In this document: positions 18,129-24,289 of the stretch, in pieces
Layout: the number at the start of each line of letters is the position of its first letter
How positions within the stretch are numbered: position 1 is the first letter of the stretch
NCBI GenBank assembly: GCA_965652575.1
Contig: CBFGWQ010000040.1
Coordinates: forward strand, 1-24,289
Direction: 5' to 3'
Origin: Arenibacter sp965652575
Lineage (GTDB): Bacteria; Bacteroidota; Bacteroidia; Flavobacteriales; Flavobacteriaceae
Length of the DNA: 24,289 nucleotides
Notes under the pieces: model-generated
Seen by the model: the letters and a program-made list of their open reading frames with translations, nothing else
Told to the model about the DNA's origin: nothing
Database searches by the model: none
Program-made: the position numbers and the translations under genes

Positions 18129-18911
18129 ATGGATTTACAACTAAAGGATAAAGTAATTTTGGTCACCGGAGGTTCCAAAGGAATCGGTCATGGTATAAGT
18201 ATACTATTGGCAGCGGAAGGAGCTATTCCGGTTATTGTTGGTAGGGATGAAAGCAGTATGTTGGCAGTGGTTGCGGATATTGTTAAAGATGGGGGAAAAG
18301 CATCTTATTCGATGGCCGAACTTACAGATCCGGAACAATGCAGGCTTGCCGTGGAAAGTGTTGTTGAAAAATATGGAAAGATTGATGGGGTGGTAAATAA
18401 TGCAGGTGTCAATGACGGAGTGGGACTGGAAAACGGGAATTATGAAGATTTTATAAAATCTATAAACCGAAACCTTACCCATTATTATTTAATGGCGCAT
18501 TATGCTTTGCCCGAATTAAAGAAAACCCAGGGAGCTATTGTAAATATAGGATCCAAGACTTCGGTTACGGGGCAGGGGGGTACTTCGGGTTATGCCGCTG
18601 CCAATGGTGGGCGCAATGCCATAACTCGGGAGTGGGCCGTGGAACTATTGCCCTATAATATAAGGGTCAATGCCGTTATAGTGGCCGAATGTTATACCCC
18701 ATTGTACGATAGATGGATCAAAACTTTTGATAATCCGGAAGAAAAATTAAAGGCTATAACCGATAAGATTCCGTTGGGGCAAAGAATGACTACGTCGGAG
18801 GAAATTGCGAGTACGGTGGCCTTTTTACTTTCCAATAGATCCAGTCATACTACCGGGCAATTGCTCTTTGTGGATGGCGGGTATACCCATTTGGACAGGT
18901 CAATTTCTTAA
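18129..18911 (+). CDS. SDR-family oxidoreductase, probable L-fucose dehydrogenase
   Basis: A 260-residue cytoplasmic short-chain dehydrogenase. It has the cofactor motif TGGSKGIG (13-20), NNAG (90-93), the catalytic serine S142 in IGSKTS and tyrosine Y155. The position that should be the catalytic lysine (Y-x3-K) is N159, in YAAANGG; the codon is AAT at 18603-18605. The C-terminus TTGQLLFVDGGYTHLDR resembles the L-fucose dehydrogenases of Xanthomonas and Burkholderia fucose pathways as I remember them, which oxidise L-fucose to L-fuconolactone with NAD(P)+. An alternative is 2-keto-3-deoxy-L-fuconate dehydrogenase, also an SDR. Its place just before fucP and the mutarotase gene supports a first step in fucose breakdown. 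Whether the missing lysine affects activity is open. Confidence 0.82.
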   Translation: MDLQLKDKVILVTGGSKGIGHGISILLAAEGAIPVIVGRDESSMLAVVADIVKDGGKASYSMAELTDPEQCRLAVESVVEKYGKIDGVVNNAGVNDGVGLENGNYEDFIKSINRNLTHYYLMAHYALPELKKTQGAIVNIGSKTSVTGQGGTSGYAAANGGRNAITREWAVELLPYNIRVNAVIVAECYTPLYDRWIKTFDNPEEKLKAITDKIPLGQRMTTSEEIASTVAFLLSNRSSHTTGQLLFVDGGYTHLDRSIS

Positions 18912-18976
18912 AATGATAAATATTGAAACCATTATATAATAGCGATTTAAAAAGTTAAACTGTAATCAACAATCCA

Positions 18977-20287
18977 ATGAAAGACCAAAGACCACCGGTA
19001 GTATCCAAAAAGGTACTTATTCCCTTTATTTTAATAACCTCCTTATTTGCCCTTTGGGGTTTTGCCAATTCCGTTACCGATCCCATGGTACAAGCCTTTA
19101 AAAAGGTTTTGGAGCTCTCCAATTCCCAAGCTGCCTGGGTACAAATGGCATTTTATGGGGGATACTTCTGTATGGCGTTGCCAGCTGCGCTATTTGTCCG
19201 TAAATACTCCTATAAGGTGGGGGTATTGATTGGTTTGGCCCTGTATGCAGGAGGAGCCCTATTGTTTTACCCGGCTGCAATAACCGAGCAATTTTGGTTC
19301 TTCTGTCTTGGCCTCTACGTCCTAACTTTTGGGTTGGCTTTTTTGGAAACAACGGCCAATCCTTATATTTTGGCCATGGGTGCACCCGAAACCGCTACCC
19401 AGCGTTTAAATCTGGCACAAGCTTTTAATCCTGTAGGTTTATTATTGGGGCTGTTGGTAGCACAGCACTTTGTGCTTAAAAAATTGCAGTCGGACGATAT
19501 TGCGGATTATTCCGCTTTGGAAGAGGCACAAAAGGCCTTGATCAGGACTACGGATTTAATGGTTATTAGAGACCCTTATGTTATTTTAGGATTGGTAATC
19601 ATGGCTGTTTTTGTATTAATTGTTATTAGTAAAATGCCACAAGCCAAGGATGAGGGAGGTATTCCCAGTTTGGGGGATACCTTTAACGGGCTGTTCAAAA
19701 ATAAAAAATATGTGTTGGGTGTAGTGGCGCAGGTATTTTATGTTGGTGCCCAGATCATGTGCTGGACCTATATTTATCAATATGCGGAAGCTATTGGGAT
19801 TTCCAGTGAGGATGCCGCCAATTACCAATTTGCCGCCTTTATCCTTTTCTTGGTAGGTAGGGCTATTGGCACCTATATGTTGCGTTTTATGAGTCCGGGC
19901 AAGTTATTGATGTACTTTGCCGTTTTTGCAACGCTGTGTTGTGTGGGGACTATTTATATAGAAGGTATAATAGGCTTGTACTGTTTGGTGGGAATTACTT
20001 TTTTTATGTCCCTTATGTTCCCTACCATTTATGGTATAGCATTGAACGGACTTAATGAGGAGGAATCCAAGATTGGTGCCGCCGGTCTTGTGATGGCCAT
20101 TGTTGGCGGGGCCCTAATGCCAAAACTGCAGGGAATGATCATTGATGCAGGGGGCAATGCCGTAAACGATATAAAGATTATGGGAGCTACCGAGGTAAAT
20201 TTTTCTTTTATACTTCCTACCTTATGTTTTGTATATATAGCTTGGTACGGATTACGGGTATTTAAGAAGTATGAACTAGCAGTTTAG
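18977..20287 (+). CDS. fucP: L-fucose:H+ symporter, major facilitator superfamily
   Basis: A 436-residue inner-membrane transporter of about 12 membrane segments that would bring L-fucose into the cytoplasm with a proton. The FucP signatures are present: FALWGFANSVTDPMV with D35 and FLETTANPY with E124. These match D46 and E135 of E. coli FucP, the two acidic residues tied to substrate recognition and proton coupling. RLNLAQAFNPVG (about 143-154) is another block shared with FucP. Members of the wider FucP/GluP group can carry glucose, galactose or N-acetylglucosamine, but the fucosidases and the adjacent SDR and mutarotase genes favour L-fucose. It follows the SDR gene by 65 bases and precedes the mutarotase gene by 58, so the three are probably one transcript. 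Confidence 0.9.
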   Translation: MKDQRPPVVSKKVLIPFILITSLFALWGFANSVTDPMVQAFKKVLELSNSQAAWVQMAFYGGYFCMALPAALFVRKYSYKVGVLIGLALYAGGALLFYPAAITEQFWFFCLGLYVLTFGLAFLETTANPYILAMGAPETATQRLNLAQAFNPVGLLLGLLVAQHFVLKKLQSDDIADYSALEEAQKALIRTTDLMVIRDPYVILGLVIMAVFVLIVISKMPQAKDEGGIPSLGDTFNGLFKNKKYVLGVVAQVFYVGAQIMCWTYIYQYAEAIGISSEDAANYQFAAFILFLVGRAIGTYMLRFMSPGKLLMYFAVFATLCCVGTIYIEGIIGLYCLVGITFFMSLMFPTIYGIALNGLNEEESKIGAAGLVMAIVGGALMPKLQGMIIDAGGNAVNDIKIMGATEVNFSFILPTLCFVYIAWYGLRVFKKYELAV

Positions 20288-20345
20288 GGTGCGATTCCAC
20301 TAGTTGTATGGGATATTAATGTTTATTAACCACAAATTTAAAGTA

Positions 20346-20675
20346 ATGAAAAGATATTGTTTGGCATTGGATCTTAAGGATGATCCCGAGTTGATCAAGG
20401 CTTATGACGATTACCATAAGGAAGTATGGCCAGAGATCCTTCAAAGTCTTAGGGAGTCAGGTATAAAGGATATGGAAATATATAGGGTGAGGAACCGTAT
20501 GTTTATGATAATTGATGCGGATGACCATTTTTCCTTTGAAAAAAAGGCAAAGATCGATGCCAAGTATCCGGAAAATGAAAAGTGGGAGGAATTGATGTGG
20601 AAGTACCAACAGGCACTTCCATTTGCAAAACCTGGGGAAAAATGGATGCTAATGGAAAAGGTTTTTCAGTTATAG
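20346..20675 (+). CDS. L-rhamnose/L-fucose mutarotase family protein (COG3254)
   Basis: A 109-residue cytoplasmic protein that should interconvert the alpha and beta anomers of a deoxy-sugar. The start at 20346 is preferred over the in-frame TTG at 20304: it is an ATG, it opens with MKRYCLALDLKDD as the family does, and it gives the usual length of just over 100 residues. The core YDDYHKEVWPEI holds H24, which lines up with the catalytic histidine of E. coli RhaM, and aromatic residues Y46, W80 and W85 are placed as expected for the sugar pocket. In fucose pathways this family supplies the anomer used by L-fucose dehydrogenase. Position right after fucP supports fucose over rhamnose, which remains inferred. 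It is not related to the ribose-pyranase-like FucU type. Confidence 0.87.
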   Translation: MKRYCLALDLKDDPELIKAYDDYHKEVWPEILQSLRESGIKDMEIYRVRNRMFMIIDADDHFSFEKKAKIDAKYPENEKWEELMWKYQQALPFAKPGEKWMLMEKVFQL

Positions 20676-20702
20676 GCCCATGAAAAGCATAAAGATATTG
20701 CC

Positions 20703-21962
20703 TTGGTAAATAGCATCTACATAGTTGGATTTAGAATCCTACTTAGAACAATGATGGGCTGTACCGTCCTAATTGCACTTGGCTGTAAAGTCAAAAATGA
20801 GAAAAGTGTGAATGTGGACCGAGAAGAACATACCCTCTTTTCCAAAGGAACATTTGGCTATGACAGGGAGTTTTTGTCCAAGTACTATGATGACTTGGTC
20901 GTTTTGGAAAATGGGGAGTCCCGCATCTTGATCTCCCCTGAACTTCAAGGTCGCGTCATGACGAGTACCGCCTCTGGGGATGAAGGGCCAAGCTTTGGGT
21001 GGATCAATCATGATCTTATCAGGTCCGGAGAAAAGAACCTGCATTTTAATCCAACAGGAGGGGAAGAACGTTTTTGGTTGGGACCTGAAGGAGGTCAGTA
21101 TTCCCTCTACTTTCAAAAAGATGCCAAGTTTGTATTGGACAATTGGTACGTTCCCAAGGAATTGGATATAGAACCTTTTAATTTGGTACGAAATAGTGAA
21201 GATAGAGCCTTTTTTGAAAGGGATATGAGATTGGTAAATTATACCGGAACCAGATTCGACTTGCGGGTTCACAGGAATATTACACTTTTGACCAGGGAAG
21301 ATGCCGTTGAAATTCTTGGAGTCGGTATTCCTGAAACATTAAAAATAGTAGGGTTTTCTTCCGAGAACAGTTTAACGAACATAGGGACGGAAGACTGGGA
21401 CAAGAAGACAGGTCTAATGTCTATTTGGATATTGAGCATGTTCAATTCCTCTGACCAAACCACTGTAATCGTACCTTTTAAAAAAGGGGATGAGGATATT
21501 TTGGGCAGGAAGGTAACGGACGATTATTTTGGAAAAATTCCGCAAGAGCGATTATTGATCAAGGATAGCGTCCTGTTTTTCAGGGCAGATGGACAAGAGC
21601 GGGGTAAAATTGGAATTTCCCCCCAAAGGGCCCTGCCGGTATTGGGAAGTTATGATGCCAAGAACAAGGTGCTTACCATTGCCAAATATAGTCTGCGCGA
21701 AGGGGCTATGGATTACGTTAATTCATTATGGGAGCTACAGGAGTTTCCCTTTTCGGGCGATGTGGTAAATGCCTATAACGATGGTGGTGGGTTAGGTCCA
21801 TTCTATGAATTGGAAAGTTCATCCCCGGCAATGGATCTCAAACAAAATGAAAGCAGCAGCCATATCCACCAGACCTTTCATTTCGTTGGTGACGAAGGAG
21901 AATTGGAAAAACTGGCTAAAGCGGTATTGGGAGTATCCATTAAAGAATTATCTAGAGAGTAG
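20703..21962 (+). CDS. Lipoprotein of unknown function, sugar-locus associated
   Basis: I do not recognise a characterised function. The protein is 419 residues from the TTG at 20703, with a lipobox-like ALGC (C28) after a basic and hydrophobic segment (FRILLRT then MMGCTVLIAL). It is rich in beta-type patterns, with blocks such as LEILIS-like SRILISPELQGRVMTS, SFGWINHDLI, GGEERFWLGPEGGQYS and NDGGGLGPFYELE. From memory these resemble a Bacteroidetes group called DUF6786, with a possible link to mutarotase-like beta-sandwich folds; both points are unverified. The start is uncertain: an ATG at 20751 would leave a signal peptide with no positive charge, while the ATG at 20680 opens only a nine-codon frame that ends at TAA. 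It sits between the mutarotase and lactate dehydrogenase genes, so a role in handling fucose or its oligomers outside the cytoplasm is a guess. Confidence 0.72.
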   Translation: MVNSIYIVGFRILLRTMMGCTVLIALGCKVKNEKSVNVDREEHTLFSKGTFGYDREFLSKYYDDLVVLENGESRILISPELQGRVMTSTASGDEGPSFGWINHDLIRSGEKNLHFNPTGGEERFWLGPEGGQYSLYFQKDAKFVLDNWYVPKELDIEPFNLVRNSEDRAFFERDMRLVNYTGTRFDLRVHRNITLLTREDAVEILGVGIPETLKIVGFSSENSLTNIGTEDWDKKTGLMSIWILSMFNSSDQTTVIVPFKKGDEDILGRKVTDDYFGKIPQERLLIKDSVLFFRADGQERGKIGISPQRALPVLGSYDAKNKVLTIAKYSLREGAMDYVNSLWELQEFPFSGDVVNAYNDGGGLGPFYELESSSPAMDLKQNESSSHIHQTFHFVGDEGELEKLAKAVLGVSIKELSRE

Positions 21963-22058
21963 TAAATAAAATATCCTATTCCGTGCTAGTTGACAATATT
22001 AATATGGGAGCGGGAATTAAAAGGGAAAAATTCAAGAACAATTGCAGATTAAAATACC

Positions 22059-23216
22059 ATGGAGAAAAAAAAGGAAATAAGGATCAATAGCAAATATCCA
22101 TCCGTTGATGATTTAAGGAACAGGGCCAAAAAAAGGATTCCCAAATTCGCTTTTGAATACTTGGACGGGGGCTGTAATGAAGATGTAAACCTTCATAAGA
22201 ATACGGCGGAAATTAGGGATGTAGAACTCTTGCCATATTATCTCAGCAAGCATACCGGGTCCAGCATGAAGACCGAATTGTTCGGGCATGTCTATGATGC
22301 CCCTTTTGGAATTGCACCTGTGGGACTTCAAGGATTAATGTGGCCCAAAGCCCCTGAAATCTTGGCCGAATCTGCTTTTGAACATAATATCCCTTTTATT
22401 CTAAGCACAGTGACCACCAGTAGTATAGAGCGTATAAGCGAGATTACCGAGGGTAGGGCCTGGTTTCAACTTTATCATCCTACGGAAGACGCCGTTAGGA
22501 ACGATATTATTAAAAGGGCCGAAGCGGCAGAATGTCCGGTATTGGTTATTTTGGCCGATGTGCCCACCTTCGGTTTCCGTCCCAGGGATGTGCGCAACGG
22601 ACTGGCCATGCCCCCAAAAATGTCGGTAAAGAATATACTTCAGATATTGGGCAAACCAAATTGGGCCATGCAGACCTTAATACATGGACAGCCCAATTTT
22701 GAAACCCTTAAACCCTATATGCCCAAAGGCCTGGATCTGGCACAATTGGGGAAATTTATGGACAGGACATTTTCCGGAAGGTTAAACGAGGAAAAGATAA
22801 GACCGATAAGGGATATGTGGAAGGGTAAATTGGTCATCAAGGGCATTGCCAATGAGGCGGACGCGGAGAGTGCTATTAAACTGGGACTGGACGGGATTAT
22901 AGTGTCCAATCATGGGGGCAGGCAATTGGATGCCGGTGAATCTACCATAAAACCTTTAACAAGAATCGCGGCAAAATATGGTGACCAAATAAAGGTGATG
23001 ATGGACAGTGGCCTAAGGGGCGGTCCGGATATCGCCAGGACCATGGCCAGTGGTGCGGAATTTACTTTTCTGGGGCGTTCCTTTATGTACGGGGTAGCGG
23101 CATTGGGCGCCAAAGGTGGGGACCATACCATTTCACTTTTAAAAACGGAACTGCAACAGGTAATGGAACAGATCTGCTGTGAGGAGGTAAAGGATTTTCC
23201 AAATCATCTTATTTAG
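22059..23216 (+). CDS. lldD: FMN-dependent L-lactate dehydrogenase / alpha-hydroxy-acid oxidase family
   Basis: A 385-residue FMN enzyme that oxidises an L-alpha-hydroxy acid to a keto acid, best matched to quinone-linked L-lactate dehydrogenase (L-lactate to pyruvate). Family marks are clear: an N-terminal FAFEYLDGGCNED, LYH with Y139, LADVPTFGFRPRD with D168, K261 at the flavin in VIKGI, the catalytic base H285 and substrate-binding R288 in SNHGGRQLDAG, and the phosphate-binding DSGLRGGPD and FLGRSFMYG near the end. It is full length for the family. The neighbouring FAH-family enzyme, if it makes L-lactate from fucose, gives this gene an obvious local purpose. Glycolate or mandelate oxidation are family alternatives. 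It is the last + strand gene, 96 bases after the lipoprotein gene, and it converges with the LacI gene 64 bases away. Confidence 0.88.
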   Translation: MEKKKEIRINSKYPSVDDLRNRAKKRIPKFAFEYLDGGCNEDVNLHKNTAEIRDVELLPYYLSKHTGSSMKTELFGHVYDAPFGIAPVGLQGLMWPKAPEILAESAFEHNIPFILSTVTTSSIERISEITEGRAWFQLYHPTEDAVRNDIIKRAEAAECPVLVILADVPTFGFRPRDVRNGLAMPPKMSVKNILQILGKPNWAMQTLIHGQPNFETLKPYMPKGLDLAQLGKFMDRTFSGRLNEEKIRPIRDMWKGKLVIKGIANEADAESAIKLGLDGIIVSNHGGRQLDAGESTIKPLTRIAAKYGDQIKVMMDSGLRGGPDIARTMASGAEFTFLGRSFMYGVAALGAKGGDHTISLLKTELQQVMEQICCEEVKDFPNHLI

Positions 23217-23279
23217 AAATTATTTTCCTTGGGGAACATTTTTGTATAGTAGGCGTTGGCGTCCTAAAAATATATAGTG

Positions 23280-24287
23280 TTACAATGTGCTGTTTTCCAA
23301 TCTGGCGTCAAAAGATATCTGTTGCAGCTCCTGACCGGGCTCTTGGATCTGTTCTATAAGGATACGCAAGGCTTTTTGCCCTATTTCCTTAATAGGCTGA
23401 TGGAGATAGGGGATAGGGTCTTCCAGGAAATTATAGGAGGAATTTTGGTCGAATACCACCACATCCACCTTTTTCAGTATTTTTCTGTCCAAGCCCAACA
23501 TTTGTGTCAATCCTTCTTCGGCCAGGGTATTGGTGTGAAAATAAATGGCATCCACACCGGCATCCTGTACCAATTCCTTTACCACCCTTTTCATTTCCGA
23601 TTTTAGGGATCTGTGATCAATTTTTTTTATCAATGCGGAATCAACGGCAAGGCCTGCCTGTTTTAGGGCTTCTACGTAGCCCTGATGCCTTTCTTTGTAG
23701 TGGTGCAAGGTGGAATTGTAGAGTACGGCCCCTATTTTTTTGTTTCCTTTTCCCAATAAATAGTTGGTGGCCTGCATAGAGGCCTTAAAATTGTTTACGG
23801 TGATGTAATTGGTAGCAAGATCGTTGAAGAATCTGTCGATTAGGACGAATGGAACTCCGACTTCGGTTAGTTGTGCAATAATATTTCTGGAGCCTTCAGG
23901 GGCTGCTATGATAAAACCATCTACCTGTCTCATTTTAAGAAAATCCAGCACCTTGTTGAATTTTTCTACCTTTTCGTCCGAAGATCCAAATATTACGGTA
24001 TAATCCTGGGAAAATGCCTCGTCCTCTATAGTCCTGGCCAAATTGGAGAAAAACGGGTTGGAAATATCGGCTACAATGACCCCTATGGACCGTGTTTTAT
24101 TGGTTTTAAGGCTTCTGGCATTCCAGTTGGGATGATAGTTCAATTCCTTGGCTACCTCCCTTATTTTTTTGGCGGTCTTTTCGGATACCCTGTTCTCTTT
24201 ACCCTTATTGCTCAAAACATATGAAACCAAGGGGATGGAAACACCCACAATTTTTGCAATATCCTTTAATGATGTTTTAGGTTTCAT
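23280..24287 (-). CDS. LacI-family transcriptional regulator
   Basis: A 335-residue DNA-binding repressor of the LacI/GalR family, read from the complement. Residues 1-60 form the helix-turn-helix and hinge-helix region: TSLKDIAKIVGVSIPLVSYVLSN, then RVSEKTAKKIREVAKELNYHPN. The rest is a periplasmic-binding-protein-like effector domain: RSIGVIVADISNPFF (about 66-80), VDGFIIAAPEG, VPFVLIDRFF and VDVVVFDQNSS. Position suggests that it controls the fucose genes and that the effector is L-fucose or an intermediate of its breakdown; neither is shown by the sequence. Its ATG complement is at 24285-24287, only two bases from the window edge, so its promoter and any operator there are out of view. 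No obvious LacI-type palindrome with a central CG was found upstream of the + strand genes. Confidence 0.93.
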   Translation of the reverse strand: MKPKTSLKDIAKIVGVSIPLVSYVLSNKGKENRVSEKTAKKIREVAKELNYHPNWNARSLKTNKTRSIGVIVADISNPFFSNLARTIEDEAFSQDYTVIFGSSDEKVEKFNKVLDFLKMRQVDGFIIAAPEGSRNIIAQLTEVGVPFVLIDRFFNDLATNYITVNNFKASMQATNYLLGKGNKKIGAVLYNSTLHHYKERHQGYVEALKQAGLAVDSALIKKIDHRSLKSEMKRVVKELVQDAGVDAIYFHTNTLAEEGLTQMLGLDRKILKKVDVVVFDQNSSYNFLEDPIPYLHQPIKEIGQKALRILIEQIQEPGQELQQISFDARLENSTL

Positions 24288-24289
24288 AT

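Noticed and set aside
20304..20345. An upstream TTG start for the mutarotase gene
   Set aside because: The ATG at 20346 gives the family's normal N-terminus and length.
21990..21995. TTGACA before the lactate dehydrogenase gene as a -35 box
   Set aside because: No matching -10 box is placed correctly, and Bacteroidetes promoters use a different consensus.
23217..23279. Bidirectional terminator between lldD and the LacI gene
   Set aside because: Two hairpins are possible (TTCC/GGAA near 23225-23236 before a T run, and a bulged 6-pair stem at 23250-23266), but both are too weak to call, though the convergent layout makes a terminator likely.

Overview
The window looks like part of a polysaccharide utilization locus from a marine Bacteroidetes bacterium, probably a flavobacterium of the Zobellia/Maribacter/Arenibacter type (the lineage is inferred from gene content and style, not from a marker gene). 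Fifteen genes run on the + strand from base 1 to 23216, mostly with short gaps. One LacI-type regulator faces them from the - strand (23280-24287). No rRNA, tRNA, CRISPR array, insertion sequence or phage gene was seen. No SusC/SusD pair lies in the window.

Layout. Bases 1-3348: the 3' part of a multi-domain GH29 alpha-L-fucosidase and a first sulfatase. Bases 3349-3544: a non-coding gap with a degenerate AT-rich repeat. Bases 3545-14003: a fumarylacetoacetate-hydrolase-family enzyme, a GH31 glycosidase, a very unusual three-domain esterase (SGNH - alpha/beta hydrolase - SGNH), a sialate-O-acetylesterase-type esterase, a GH95 fucosidase and a GH29 fucosidase. Bases 14004-14165: a gap with an intrinsic terminator and a perfect inverted repeat. 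Bases 14166-18117: a second, lipoprotein sulfatase and a fusion of a five-bladed propeller with a divergent GH29 domain. Bases 18129-23216: an L-fucose-dehydrogenase-like SDR, an L-fucose permease (FucP), a sugar mutarotase, a lipoprotein of unknown function and an FMN-dependent L-lactate dehydrogenase. The LacI regulator closes the window.

How the genes may work together. The secreted sulfatases, esterases and several distinct fucosidases would strip sulfate, acyl groups and alpha-L-fucose from a sulfated, probably acetylated fucose-rich glycan such as algal fucoidan. FucP imports L-fucose, the mutarotase supplies the right anomer, and the SDR would start the non-phosphorylating pathway (L-fucose to L-fuconolactone). 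The fumarylacetoacetate-hydrolase-family enzyme fits its last step, cleavage of 2,4-diketo-3-deoxy-L-fuconate to pyruvate and L-lactate, and the lactate dehydrogenase turns that L-lactate into pyruvate. The lactonase, fuconate dehydratase and 2-keto-3-deoxy-L-fuconate dehydrogenase are not in the window. The points most worth a second look are the triple esterase, the propeller-GH29 fusion with a changed active-site residue, and the SDR whose catalytic lysine is an asparagine.
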